Positions 16,946 through 26,253 of a DNA stretch of 64,000 nt are shown piece after piece (position 1 is the first letter of the stretch; each line of letters starts with the position of its first letter). The notes under the pieces were generated by a model. That model did not search any database and was not told the DNA's origin. It worked only from the letters and a program-made list of their open reading frames with translations. The position numbers and the translations under genes are program-made. The stretch lies in the NCBI RefSeq assembly GCF_014873535.1, contig NZ_JADBEF010000001.1, forward strand, positions 186,001 through 250,000. The letters are read 5' to 3'. This stretch comes from Nonomuraea africana. Its GTDB lineage: Bacteria; Actinomycetota; Actinomycetes; Streptosporangiales; Streptosporangiaceae.

Positions 16946-17863
16946 ATGCAGGCGACCCACAAGCCACGCCACCACAGCCTCGACGTGGACGGACTCGAGG
17001 TCTTCTACCGAGAGGCCGGCGCGGCGGACAAGCCCTGCGTACTGCTGCTGCACGGCTTCCCGAGCTCCTCGCACACCTTCCGGCACGTGCTCTCGCCGCT
17101 GGCCGAGGTGAGCCGGGTCATCGCCCCGGACCTGCCGGGCTTCGGGTTCTCCTCCGCGCCCCGGGTCGACGAGTACGAGTACACGTTCGCCAACCTGGCC
17201 GACACCGTCGAGGCGTTCCTGGAGCAGATCGGCGTCGACGAGTTCTTCGTCTACCTGCACGACTTCGGCGCCCCGGTCGGCTACCACCTCGCCACCCGGC
17301 GTCCCGAGCGCATCCTCGGGCTCATCGTGCAGAACGGCAACGCCCACGAGGATGGCCTGGGTAGCCAGTGGGACAGCGCACGGGCCTTCTGGGCCGATCC
17401 TTCAGAGGCCAACCGTGCCCGGCTGCCCGAGTGGCTGAACTTCGAGGGCACTCGCGAGCAGTACCTGAGCGGGCTGCCGGAGCGGGTGCGCTTCCTCCCC
17501 CCGCCCGAGACATGGCACCTGGACTGGGAGCGGATGTCGCGGCCGGGCAACATCGAAGCCCAGTTCCAGTTGTTCTGCGACTACGCCAGCCACGTCGCCC
17601 GCTTCGGCGAGCTGGCCGACTACCACCAGACCCGCCAGCCGCCGTGCCTGCTGCTCTGGGGCCGCCACGACGTGTACTTCGACCTGCCCGAGATCATGGG
17701 CTACGCGCGAGCGCTCGACCGGCTCGAGATGCATGTCTACGACGGCGGCCACCTCCTGCTCGAGACCCACGCGCCCGAGTGCGCCGCGGCAATCAGGGCC
17801 TTCATCACCGATGTCACCGCCGAGCGCGCCATGGCTGACGATGTCACCAGTCGTCGGCGCTGA
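16946..17863 (+). CDS. Alpha/beta-fold hydrolase, epoxide hydrolase / haloalkane dehalogenase-like
   Basis: 305 residues from ATG 16946, preceded by AAAGGAG at good spacing. The frame is open to 16865, but without a ribosome site. LLHGFPSSSHTF provides the oxyanion HGxP motif. The nucleophile elbow LHDFGAPVG has Asp106 instead of Ser, as in epoxide hydrolases and haloalkane dehalogenases. GRHD may supply the acid and GGHLLLETH the catalytic His. A cap domain lies at about 140-215. The enzyme is cytosolic and the substrate unknown. No operon partner is visible. Confidence 0.85.
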   Translation: MQATHKPRHHSLDVDGLEVFYREAGAADKPCVLLLHGFPSSSHTFRHVLSPLAEVSRVIAPDLPGFGFSSAPRVDEYEYTFANLADTVEAFLEQIGVDEFFVYLHDFGAPVGYHLATRRPERILGLIVQNGNAHEDGLGSQWDSARAFWADPSEANRARLPEWLNFEGTREQYLSGLPERVRFLPPPETWHLDWERMSRPGNIEAQFQLFCDYASHVARFGELADYHQTRQPPCLLLWGRHDVYFDLPEIMGYARALDRLEMHVYDGGHLLLETHAPECAAAIRAFITDVTAERAMADDVTSRRR

Positions 17864-18367
17864 CGTACGGCCGCGTCCACACGGTCATGTGCAGCATTGC
17901 CTTGATTCACGCGGCGTGCATCCGCTCCGGTGTCCGCCACCACCAGCATCCGGACTGCGAACGCAAGCTAGATGCCGAGACGCCCAGGGATCGTCGGCCA
18001 TGAGAGCTGCAAACCCACCTGATCTGATGGCGAAGAAGACCAAGGCCAAAGCCGCGAGCCCCCCGGGGATGACCGTTAACGCTGTGTCGCGCACCACCCG
18101 CGACGGGGGCGGCACCACGACGCTCCGGCTCAGCCTGGTCCGCGCGCCACGATGCCCCAACCCCGAGGCTGACCAGGGCCTCCACGGGATGCGATACGCG
18201 CTGGTCGCCGGCGCTCAGGTGCGGGAGGTGCTCCCATAGGCCACCGTCCGTTGAAAAGACCATGGATGGCGGCCGATCTGGCCAGGCAAGCCCTAACGGG
18301 CGCAGTAGCCCGCGGTGAGCCCGCCGAGGAGCGCGGCGGGTCACGTGCCGCCACCCGCGCCCACTAC
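17864..18367. other. Long intergenic stretch without a convincing gene
   Basis: Short frames exist on both strands, for example one with MAKKTKAKAASPPGMTVNAV near 18028, but none has family features or a good ribosome site. Possibly decayed sequence. Confidence 0.4.
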
Positions 18368-18417
18368 GTAGGTACCTACCTGTAGCTAATAGGTACTCAT
18401 ACGGGGGTTTATCCCGT
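18368..18417. promoter_or_regulatory. Operator-like cluster upstream of the DUF5999 gene
   Basis: A perfect palindrome GTAGGTACCTAC (18368-18379) is followed by a second TAGGTAC at 18390-18396, exactly 21 bp after the first (two helical turns). ACGGG-GGTTTAT-CCCGT follows at 18401-18417. The stretch is AT-richer than its surroundings and lies 85 bp before the gene. The 11-mer GGGTTTATCCC here (18405-18415) recurs at 30362 before a STAS gene. Confidence 0.45.
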
Positions 18418-18501
18418 CTCGCTCGTATCGCCACCGGGGCAGGCTGAGTGTCTAGACATGAGCTCAGCAGAGCCACGGTCATAAAGAGAAGGGTACGAGC
18501 C

Positions 18502-18696
18502 ATGTGCCAGCATCAACCACAGTGTCCGTCGGCGGACGCTTCGGATCACGATTCGGCCCGGATGGTTGCCTTTCACCCGGAACAGGGGTGGGGACTGCTC
18601 TGCAACGGTGTCGTCATCTTCGATGACGCCGGTGAACTCCTGCCGGACGGCCGGAGCATCTTCACCGGACCTGTGTGCACCGGGAATGCGGCATGA
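18502..18696 (+). CDS. DUF5999 family protein
   Basis: 64 residues: MCQHQPQCPSADASDHDSAR, then a core with HPEQGWGLLCNGVVIFDDAGELLPDG. This is the typical length and signature of DUF5999, a small actinomycete family of unknown function with conserved N-terminal Cys/His residues. GAAGGG precedes ATG 18502. Its stop overlaps the next gene's start by 4 nt (ATGA), so the two are translationally coupled. The association with an anti-sigma-like ATPase suggests a regulatory role, which is inference only. Confidence 0.85.
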   Translation: MCQHQPQCPSADASDHDSARMVAFHPEQGWGLLCNGVVIFDDAGELLPDGRSIFTGPVCTGNAA

Positions 18697-19127
18697 AACT
18701 CATGATCCCTAATCGGCTCTTGGCCTTCGCCGACGGCCTGCTCGCTCGCGTCCGGCCGGCCGGCGGCGACCGGACGGTCTCCTGGGCGCTCTCGCCCGAG
18801 CCTTCCGCCGAGCCCAGCGCACGGCGCATCGCCCGCAACCGCCTGGTGCAATGGGGACTTCAGGACCAGGCGCCGGTCGCGGACCTGCTTGTCGGCGAGC
18901 TGGTAACCAACGCCCTGCGTCACAGCTGTGACAGGATCCAGCTCACGCTCACCGCCGAGGACGGACTGCTGCGCTGCGAGGTCGAGCACGCAGATCCCTC
19001 GCGAGCCAGGCATCGCGTGGGCCGCGAACACCTCCTGCTCGCCGACTTGGCCTGCTGCTGGGGCACCGCCCATACCTGCGAGGGGAAGGTCATCTGGTTC
19101 GAGCTTCCCGCGCCCGGACTCGTCTGA
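18693..19127 (+). CDS. ATP-binding protein, anti-sigma (RsbW-like) histidine-kinase-type ATPase
   Basis: 144 residues from ATG 18693, coupled to the DUF5999 gene. It has a GHKL ATPase fold: N-box ELVTNALRH with Asn73, then strands LTAEDGLLRCEVEH. A degenerate G-region follows (ADLACCWGTAHTCEGKVIWFEL), whose final strand is typical of actinobacterial RsbW-like serine kinases. Such proteins bind a sigma factor or phosphorylate a STAS antagonist. Two STAS genes lie about 11 kb away (29875, 30399), but no direct partner is adjacent. Cytosolic. Confidence 0.82.
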   Translation: MKLMIPNRLLAFADGLLARVRPAGGDRTVSWALSPEPSAEPSARRIARNRLVQWGLQDQAPVADLLVGELVTNALRHSCDRIQLTLTAEDGLLRCEVEHADPSRARHRVGREHLLLADLACCWGTAHTCEGKVIWFELPAPGLV

Positions 19128-19242
19128 AGGAAAGTGTCACGTGCGAAGGATCCGGATCCGTAAGGGCGGGAGGCCGACCGGCCCCCACGCCCAGGACCTG
19201 CGGACGCCGTCTGGGCGGCCGCTGCCCTATTGAACGCCGATG

Positions 19243-21600
19243 TCAGGTGGGGGGCTCGTCGTCGGCTGTGCGCGCCTGCTCGCCGACCCAGACGGCGATC
19301 TGGGCGCGTGAGTGGTAGCCGAGCTTGCTCAAGATGTGTTCGATGTGCCCCTCGGCGGTCCGCTGAGAGATCACCAGGGAGGCGGCGATCTCCCTGTTGG
19401 TCAGGCCCTGGGCGACGAGATCGGCGATCTCCGTCTCCCGCGGGGTCAGCGGCGACGCCTTCTTCTCGGCGGGCTGCTCGTCGACGTGCTTGTCCTCACG
19501 GAGCGCGTAGGCGAGCGCTTCGTCGTAGGTGAGCCGGGCGCCCCGCTTGTACGCGGTATCGAAGGCCGAATCGCCGAGCGCCTGGCGAGTGTGTTGCATG
19601 CATTCGTCGTGATAGTGGGAAAGATGGCCAAATCCCGACAGTGGCGCTCCGATCGCCTGCCAGACCGTTTCCAGGATGCCCAGCAGCCGGGCCGCTCGCT
19701 GGTACTGCTTCTCGGTGGCGGCGATCCAGGCCAGCACCTCCAGATTGACCCCGACCCCCAGCGGGTCGTCGAGCGCGCGGTTGAAGGTCAGGCTCTTCGT
19801 CTCGAGCTCGGTCGCGCGCCCGGCGTCGCCCTGCCGCCAGACCTCCACACCGAGCGCCATCATCATGTACGCCTTGTGCCAGCCTTCCCCGTGGGCGTCG
19901 GCCAGGGCAAGGCATTCATCGCCCAGCGAGATGGCCGCCGCCGAGTCGCCGCAGAAGGAGTACGCGAGGGACAGCCGGATGAGGGCCAGAGCCGTTCCCA
20001 CGGGGTCACCGGTGGCCCGGTGCCCGGCCAGCGCCTCCTGGTAGAGCGTGATGGCGGACTCGGCATCGCCCTCGCACATGGCGATCATCCCGGAGAAGAG
20101 CGCGACGTAGGCGAGGACCGGGTCCAGCTCCAGCCGTTCCCCGATGGACCGGCTCTCCTCCAGCATCGCCGTGGCGGAGGTGAGGTCAGCCTGGATGATG
20201 GCCAGCCAGCTGTTGGCCCACAGTGCCCGGGCACGTGCCTCGCTCGGTTCGGTGTCAGCGGCGAGTCCCCGGTCCAGCCAGCGGCGGCCCTCTCCCAAGT
20301 AGTAGCCGCTGATCCAGTGGTAGAGCAGGTCGGCGGCCATGTCGAGGTCGCCGGCGACCTCCGAGGGATCGTCGAAGCAGTGCTCCAGTGCGGTGTGCAG
20401 GTTGGCGTGCTCGAGCCGCAGCCTGGCGAACCACGCCATCTGCGACGGCCCGAACAGCTCTGCTCGTGCCCGCGCCGACAGCGCGCGGTAGTAGTCGCGG
20501 TGCCGCCGTCGCAGCGTGGCCGCCTCGCCCGTGGCGACGAGCTTCTCCATGCCGTACTGACGGATGATCTCCAGCAACCGGTAGCGCGCCTGTGACCCGT
20601 GCTCCTCCCGGATCAGGATGGACTTGTCCACCAGGCCGCACACCAGGTCGAGGATCTCCTCGCGGGCCATTCCGTCGCCGGAGCAGACAGCCTCGGCCGC
20701 TTCCAGATCCAGGCTGCCGGCGAACACCGACACGCGTGCCCACAGCACCTGCTCCTTCTCGGAGCAGAGGGCATAGCTCCAGTCGATCAGCGCGCGGAGC
20801 GTCTGGTGACGCGGTAGTACGGCCCGCGAGCCGGCGGTCAGCAGCCGGAACCGGTCGTCCAGGCGCTCGTGCAGCTGCTGGACGGACAGCGCGCGCAACC
20901 TGACGGCGGCGAGCTCGATCCCGAGCGGCAGGCCGTCCAGCTGCCGGCAGATCCGGACGACGACGTCCCGATTGTCCTCAGTGACGGCGAACGACGGGAG
21001 GACGGCCCTGGCCCGCTCGGTGAACAGGCAAACGGCGTCGCACTTGGCGAGCGACTCGGTGGACACCCGCGCGCCGTCGACGTCTGGCAACGGAAGCGTG
21101 GGCACAGGTAGCGTCTGCTCACCCGCGAAGCCGAGGGCCTCCCGGCTGGTGGCGAGGATGCGCAGCTCGGGGGCGGAGCGCAGCAGCACCTCGGCCAGGA
21201 CGGCGCACTCGTGCACCAGATGCTCGCAGTTGTCGAGGATCATCAGTGCCTGCTTGTCCCGCAGATACTCGGTGAGCACCTCCACTGGCGAGCTGAGGCT
21301 GTGGTCACGGATCTCCAAAGCCTCGACAACTGTCTGGGCGAGCATGTCCGGATTTTCCACCGCGGCCAATTCCACGAACCACACCCCGCCGCGGAAGTCT
21401 CGCGCGACGTCGAGCGCGACCCGGAGGGCCAGCCGTGTCTTGCCGACGCCGCCGACGCCGGTCAAGGTCACCGCACGTGAGATGGGCAGGCGTCGTTTGA
21501 CCTCGGCCACTTCGTGCCTGCGGCCTACGAAGCTGGTCACCTCGGCCGGCAGTCGCGCCTTCTGCTGCCGCTTGGAGGCGCTGGTCCTCAGCGCTGTCAT
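19243..21600 (-). CDS. LuxR family regulator with NB-ARC/AAA ATPase and TPR domains (copy A)
   Basis: 785 residues. Walker A GVGGVGKT is at 48-55 and Walker B LMILDNCEHL near 118-127. A sensor/helical region with GLPLGIELAAVRLRAL follows, then a winged-helix bundle (LIDWSYALCSEKEQVL) and a long TPR-like repeat region. The C-terminal LuxR HTH (about 720-785) contains TPRETEIADLVAQGLTNREI. This is an ATP-dependent transcriptional regulator of the STAND/LAL-like type, with the TPR part probably the ligand sensor. It is divergent from copy B at 21815 and shares its whole architecture, so the two arose by duplication. Overlapping palindromes lie just upstream. Confidence 0.9.
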   Translation of the reverse strand: MTALRTSASKRQQKARLPAEVTSFVGRRHEVAEVKRRLPISRAVTLTGVGGVGKTRLALRVALDVARDFRGGVWFVELAAVENPDMLAQTVVEALEIRDHSLSSPVEVLTEYLRDKQALMILDNCEHLVHECAVLAEVLLRSAPELRILATSREALGFAGEQTLPVPTLPLPDVDGARVSTESLAKCDAVCLFTERARAVLPSFAVTEDNRDVVVRICRQLDGLPLGIELAAVRLRALSVQQLHERLDDRFRLLTAGSRAVLPRHQTLRALIDWSYALCSEKEQVLWARVSVFAGSLDLEAAEAVCSGDGMAREEILDLVCGLVDKSILIREEHGSQARYRLLEIIRQYGMEKLVATGEAATLRRRHRDYYRALSARARAELFGPSQMAWFARLRLEHANLHTALEHCFDDPSEVAGDLDMAADLLYHWISGYYLGEGRRWLDRGLAADTEPSEARARALWANSWLAIIQADLTSATAMLEESRSIGERLELDPVLAYVALFSGMIAMCEGDAESAITLYQEALAGHRATGDPVGTALALIRLSLAYSFCGDSAAAISLGDECLALADAHGEGWHKAYMMMALGVEVWRQGDAGRATELETKSLTFNRALDDPLGVGVNLEVLAWIAATEKQYQRAARLLGILETVWQAIGAPLSGFGHLSHYHDECMQHTRQALGDSAFDTAYKRGARLTYDEALAYALREDKHVDEQPAEKKASPLTPRETEIADLVAQGLTNREIAASLVISQRTAEGHIEHILSKLGYHSRAQIAVWVGEQARTADDEPPT

Positions 21601-21614
21601 CGATTACCTCGCCA

Positions 21615-21652
21615 GGCTTGGTCACCGACGGAACAACCAAGCCGCGTTGTTC
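21615..21652. promoter_or_regulatory. Two overlapping inverted repeats in the divergent control region
   Basis: GGCTTGGT (21615-21622) pairs with ACCAAGCC (21636-21643). GAACAAC (21631-21637) pairs with GTTGTTC (21646-21652). Both are perfect and share bases, so only one hairpin can form at a time. They lie 15-52 bp upstream of the minus-strand gene and could act as operators or as a leader structure. Confidence 0.45.
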
Positions 21653-21814
21653 AGGTTATGCGCAGATCCCCACACGTCTGCAACCTCGGGATCCTTGTGG
21701 CAATTCCTTACAAAACGGTAAAACCTGGCGGCCACGGTCCAGGCGTAATCTGGATTTCATCGGCTCGGTCCCGATGGCAAGGGTGTCACGAGGGACTGCG
21801 CGGGTGGAGCGCTC

Positions 21815-24160
21815 ATGGGGGTGGCGTCGAGGGGTTCGGAGATCCGTGGGTTGCCGGCCGAGCTGACCAGCTTCGTGGGCCGTCGGCGTGAGATAGCCGA
21901 GGTCAAGCGGCTGTTGGCCGGCTCCAGGCTGGTGACCCTCGTCGGCGTGGGCGGTGTCGGCAAGACCCGGTTGGCCCTCCGGGTCGCGGCCGACGTGCGG
22001 CGCGCGTTCCGTGACGGCGTGTGCCTGGTCGAGCTCGCGGGGCTCGAACGCCCGAACCTGCTCGTCCAGGCGGTGGTCGAGGCCCTGGAGATCGCGGACC
22101 TGTCCACGAGGCCCCTGCTCCAGGTACTTGCCGACCACCTGCGCGACAGGCAGACGCTGGTGGTCCTGGACAACTGCGAGCACCTGCTGCATGACTGCGC
22201 CGTCGTGGCCGAGACGCTGGTGCGCTCCGCGCCCGACCTGCGGATTCTCGCGACCAGCCGGCAGGTGCTCGGCGTCGCGGGCGAGCAGACGATGGTCGTG
22301 CCGCCATTGCCGCTGCCGGACGGCGACATGTCGCGGCTGTCCAGGGAGTCGTTGGAGCAGTCCGACGCGGTGCGGTTGTTCGCCGAGCGGGCCGGGGCCG
22401 TGCTGCCCGGTTTCGCGGTCACCGACAACAACCGGGAAGCCGTGGTACGGATCTGCCGGAGCCTGGACGGCATTCCACTGGCGATCGAGCTGGCGGCCGC
22501 CAGGCTGCGAGCAATCTCCGTTGAACAGTTGCTGGCCCGGCTGGAGGATCGGTTCCGGCTGCTCACAATGGGATCAAAGGTGGTGCTGCCCCGCCAGCGG
22601 ACGTTGCGGGCGTTGATCGACTGGAGCTACATCCTGTGCACCCCGCAGGAGCAGCTGCTCTGGGTGCGCCTGTCGGTGTTCTCCGACAGCCTCGACCTCG
22701 AGGGGGCCGAGCATGTGTGCTCCGGCGACGGCATCGACACCGAGGAGATCCTCGACCTGGTGATCGGCCTGGTGGACAAGTCCATCCTCGTCAGGGAGGA
22801 GCATCAGTCGAAGGTGCGATTCCGGTTGCTGGAGACCATCCGCCAGTACGGCCGAGACCGGCTGCGCGAGTCCGGCCAGGAAGAGAAGCTGCGGCGTCGG
22901 CATCGCGACTGGTATCAGGACCTGGTGCTCCGCGCGCAGCAAGATTGGTTCGGACCGGATCAGGTGACCTGGTACGCGCGCCTGCGCACCGAGCACGGCA
23001 ATCTCCGAACCGCCCTCGACTACTGCGTCGTGGTGCCGGGAGAGGCCGAGTGCGGCCTGATCATCGCCTCGGCGCTCCGGTTCTACTGGATCGCGGCCGA
23101 CTCCCCGCACGAGGGCAGGAGCTGGTGCAACCGCCTGCTCGCCGCCGATGGGCGGCCGACTCCCGCCCGCGCCTGGGCTCTCTGCGTCGAGGCGCGGCTC
23201 GCGGTCCTGCAGAGCGACTTCACGGCGGCCGCGACCTTGCTGGACGAGTGCAGAGAGCTGGCCCGCCGGTTCGACGACCTGGCGATCACAGGGACCGCCA
23301 CGTACGTCGCCGGCTTCGCGGCCCTGCTCCAGCAGGATCTCTCCAGGGCACTGACCCTCCTCAGCAAGGCGCTGGACTACAGCCGCACGGCGGACGACCA
23401 GATCGGCGTCGTCAACTCGTTGATCTATCTCGCCACCACGCGGTCGCTTCTCGGCCAGTCCGACCAGGCCGTCGAGCAGTTCGAGGAATGCCTGGCGATC
23501 TGCGAGCCGCGCCACGAGAACTGGTTCCGGTCATACACGCTGTGGACGTACGGGATCGAGGTGTGGAAGCGAGGGGACACGCAGCGGGCGGTCGAGATGG
23601 AACGCGAGGCCGTACGGCTGAAGGAGCCCTTCGACGACCACCTGGGCATCGCCCTGTGCATCGAGGCTCTGGCGTGGATGAGCTGCGGGGAAGGCGAAGG
23701 CGAGCGCGCGGCCCTGCTCCTCGGCGCCCTGCAGGAGATCTGGCGGTCCTTCGGCGGCCCCCTGTTCGGCTACCTGGCCGAACATCATGACGCGTGCGAG
23801 CTGGCGGCCAGGAGAATGCTCGGCGCCAGGGGGTTCGAGGCCGCCTTCCGCAAGGGCATGGGTCTCACCCTGGCCGAGGCGCTGGAGTACGCGATGCGGG
23901 AGGACATGCCGGAGACCGAGCCGCAGGAGAAGCCTTCACCGCTGACCCGCAGGGAGATGGAGATCGCCCGGTTGGTCGCGCAGGGCATGAGCAACAAGGC
24001 GATCGCGGCCGCGCTGGTGATCGCGCAGCGCACCGCCGAGGGGCACGTCGAGCACATCCTCGGCAAGCTCGGGTTCAGCTCGCGCGTCCAGATCGCCGCC
24101 TGGGTCAGCCGGCAGGAGCAGCCGGGGGATGACCAGAGCACTTCCGGAGGTGCGCCGTGA
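21815..24160 (+). CDS. LuxR family regulator with NB-ARC/AAA ATPase and TPR domains (copy B)
   Basis: 781 residues. Walker A GVGGVGKT is at 44-51. Walker B LVVLDNCEHL follows, then GIPLAIELAAARLRAI, a winged-helix segment (LIDWSYILCTPQEQLL) and TPR repeats. The C-terminal LuxR HTH contains TRREMEIARLVAQGMSNKAI. It is a paralogue of 19243-21600 with the same domain order. The stop overlaps the GTG start of copy C by 4 nt (GTGA), so B and C form an operon. The ATPase probably switches in response to a ligand bound by the TPR part. Targets unknown. Confidence 0.9.
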   Translation: MGVASRGSEIRGLPAELTSFVGRRREIAEVKRLLAGSRLVTLVGVGGVGKTRLALRVAADVRRAFRDGVCLVELAGLERPNLLVQAVVEALEIADLSTRPLLQVLADHLRDRQTLVVLDNCEHLLHDCAVVAETLVRSAPDLRILATSRQVLGVAGEQTMVVPPLPLPDGDMSRLSRESLEQSDAVRLFAERAGAVLPGFAVTDNNREAVVRICRSLDGIPLAIELAAARLRAISVEQLLARLEDRFRLLTMGSKVVLPRQRTLRALIDWSYILCTPQEQLLWVRLSVFSDSLDLEGAEHVCSGDGIDTEEILDLVIGLVDKSILVREEHQSKVRFRLLETIRQYGRDRLRESGQEEKLRRRHRDWYQDLVLRAQQDWFGPDQVTWYARLRTEHGNLRTALDYCVVVPGEAECGLIIASALRFYWIAADSPHEGRSWCNRLLAADGRPTPARAWALCVEARLAVLQSDFTAAATLLDECRELARRFDDLAITGTATYVAGFAALLQQDLSRALTLLSKALDYSRTADDQIGVVNSLIYLATTRSLLGQSDQAVEQFEECLAICEPRHENWFRSYTLWTYGIEVWKRGDTQRAVEMEREAVRLKEPFDDHLGIALCIEALAWMSCGEGEGERAALLLGALQEIWRSFGGPLFGYLAEHHDACELAARRMLGARGFEAAFRKGMGLTLAEALEYAMREDMPETEPQEKPSPLTRREMEIARLVAQGMSNKAIAAALVIAQRTAEGHVEHILGKLGFSSRVQIAAWVSRQEQPGDDQSTSGGAP

Positions 24161-26232
24161 GCCGGACCGAGCGCGGTCCTGTGGCCAGGACCGAGCCGCC
24201 GATGGAGGTGTCCACGTTCGTCGGGCGCCGCCGCGAGGTGTCGGAGGCCAGGCGGATGCTGTCCCGCACGCGGCTGCTGACCTTGACCGGAGTGGGGGGT
24301 GTCGGCAAGACACGGCTGGCGGTCAGGGTCGCCGAGACGCTCGGGCGCACCTACAAGGACGGCGTGGAGACGGTCGAGCTGGCCACCCTGGAAGCCGGTG
24401 ACCTGCTGGCGCCGACCGTCGCCGCGGCGCTGGGCCTGCGGGACGCGGGACCCGACCCCCTGACCATGCTGGCGGACTACCTGGCGGACAAGCGGATGCT
24501 GCTCGTGCTGGACAACTGCGAGCACCTGCTCGAGGACTGCGCCCGCCTCGTGGACCAGCTGCTGCGGCGCGCGCCCAGGCTGCGGATCCTGGCGACCAGC
24601 CGGCAGACCCTGGGGGTGAGCGGAGAGCAGGTGCTGGCGGTCCCGTCACTGCCCGTCCCAGATGACGGCCACCGGCCACGCGACATCGCCCGGCACGATT
24701 CGATACGGCTGTTCGTGGACCGCGCGGCGAGCGTGTGGCCGGGCTTCTCCCTTCACGCGAAGAACGCGGCGTGTCTGGCGAGGCTGGCCCAGCGCCTGGA
24801 GGGGATCCCGCTGGCGATCGAGCTGGCCGCGGTGCGGCTGCGCACGGTGCCGTTGGAGCAGCTCACCCAGGAGGTGGAGGAGCGCTTCGACGTGCTGGCG
24901 CGCGAGAGCCCGACCGGGCTGCCCCGCCATCGGACGCTGCGCGCGACCATGGACTGGAGTTTCGATCTCTGCTCGCCGGCGGAACAGCGGCTGTGGGCCC
25001 GTCTGTCGATGTTCCCCGGCGGGGCCGACCTCGACACCGCCGAGGCGGTGTGCGCCGGTGACGGGATCGACCGCGCCGATGTCATCGACCTGCTGACCGG
25101 GCTGGTGGACAAGTCGGTCCTGGTGGGTGAGCACGGGGAGTCCGGAGTCAGGTACCGCATGCTGGAGAGCGTCCGCGCGTACGGATGCGAGCGGCTGGAG
25201 TCTTCGGAAGCGCGGGCACTGCGCGGGCGGTACATCGACCACTACCGGGATGTGGTGGAGAGACACCGGATCGACCGGATCGTTCCGGACCAGCTCGAGC
25301 GCTACCGGCTCCTGCGACGGGAGCTGCCCAACGTGCGCGCGGCGCTGGCGATGTGCCTGAGCGAGCCGAGCACCGTTGTCGAAGGGCTGGAGATCGCGAC
25401 GGCGATGTGGCTCTACTGGCTCCTCGCCGGTTCCCTCACAGAGGGCCGGTACTGGCTGGAGCGCGGTCTGGACCTGGTGCCCGGCGCGGTTGGCGCCCGG
25501 GCGATGGCGCTCTGGGTGGACAGCACGCTCGCCCTCCGCCAGGGCGACCTCGCCGTGGCGATGCCGAGACTGGAGGAATGTCACACCATGGCACGGCAGG
25601 CAGGCAACGAGGGTGTCCTGCCGTTCGCCATCCGGACCTCCGGTCTCGCCGCGTTCTCCACCGGGGACGCGCCACGCGGCCTCGCGCTCCTGGAGGAGTC
25701 ACTCGCCCTCCACCGCGCCACCGGAGACATCGACAGCGTCGCCTTCAACCTCTACTACGCGGCCGCCTACGGCTCGATGGAGGACCCCGCGCGAGCCGCC
25801 AGGTTCGGTGAGGAATTGCTGGCGCTGTGCGAGACTCATCACGCTTCGATGTCACGCAGCCACGCCCAGCTGTCGCTCGGCATCGCCGTGTGGAACCTGG
25901 GTGATTGCCGCCGTGCCGAGGCGCTGGTGAGCGAGGTGGCCGAGTTCGCCCAAGAGATCAACGATCGGTGGACCCTCACGCAGTGCCTGGAGGTGCTGGC
26001 GTGGACGGCCGGCGCCAGGGGGGACCACGAACGGGCCGCCCGGATGCTGGGCGCCGCTCACGCGTTGTGGCAGGCGGTGGGCACCTCGCCGGCCCGGCTG
26101 GGGTACCACGCGAGGTGGCACGAGCGCTGCGCGGAGCAGTCCCGCCAGAAGTTGGGAGAGCGGGCGTTCACGGCGGCCTTCCGTGACGGGGCGAGGCACG
26201 GCCTGGAGCCGGCGAACGGCCGCGGCAGGTAG
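24157..26232 (+). CDS. NB-ARC/AAA ATPase with TPR repeats, lacking the LuxR domain (copy C)
   Basis: 691 residues, starting at GTG 24157 with CCGGAGG upstream. Walker A GVGGVGKT is at 45-52, then Walker B LLVLDNCEHL, GIPLAIELAAVRLRTV, TMDWSFDLCSPAEQRL and TPR repeats. It aligns with copies A and B but ends at DGARHGLEPANGRGR, just where they continue into the HTH. It has no recognisable DNA-binding domain and may modulate copy B by heterodimerisation, or be a truncated copy. A GC hairpin follows the stop. A fragment nearly identical to its 3' end occurs at 55970. Confidence 0.87.
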   Translation: MSRTERGPVARTEPPMEVSTFVGRRREVSEARRMLSRTRLLTLTGVGGVGKTRLAVRVAETLGRTYKDGVETVELATLEAGDLLAPTVAAALGLRDAGPDPLTMLADYLADKRMLLVLDNCEHLLEDCARLVDQLLRRAPRLRILATSRQTLGVSGEQVLAVPSLPVPDDGHRPRDIARHDSIRLFVDRAASVWPGFSLHAKNAACLARLAQRLEGIPLAIELAAVRLRTVPLEQLTQEVEERFDVLARESPTGLPRHRTLRATMDWSFDLCSPAEQRLWARLSMFPGGADLDTAEAVCAGDGIDRADVIDLLTGLVDKSVLVGEHGESGVRYRMLESVRAYGCERLESSEARALRGRYIDHYRDVVERHRIDRIVPDQLERYRLLRRELPNVRAALAMCLSEPSTVVEGLEIATAMWLYWLLAGSLTEGRYWLERGLDLVPGAVGARAMALWVDSTLALRQGDLAVAMPRLEECHTMARQAGNEGVLPFAIRTSGLAAFSTGDAPRGLALLEESLALHRATGDIDSVAFNLYYAAAYGSMEDPARAARFGEELLALCETHHASMSRSHAQLSLGIAVWNLGDCRRAEALVSEVAEFAQEINDRWTLTQCLEVLAWTAGARGDHERAARMLGAAHALWQAVGTSPARLGYHARWHERCAEQSRQKLGERAFTAAFRDGARHGLEPANGRGR

Positions 26233-26235
26233 ACG

Positions 26236-26253
26236 ACCGGGTGAAGACCCGGT
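26236..26253 (+). terminator. Hairpin after copy C
   Basis: ACCGGGT-GAAG-ACCCGGT: perfect 7-bp stem with a 4-nt loop, 3 bp after the stop codon. There is no T-tract, as often in high-GC genomes. Confidence 0.5.

Noticed and set aside
17907..18503. A 198-codon minus-strand frame between hydrolase and DUF5999 genes
   Set aside because: Composition is arginine/tryptophan-rich with no domain, start site or conservation cue, and it runs through the operator-like region.
19165..19180. GGATCCGGATCC-like palindromic stretch after the ATPase gene
   Set aside because: Short self-complementary restriction-site-like sequence, not supported as a functional element.
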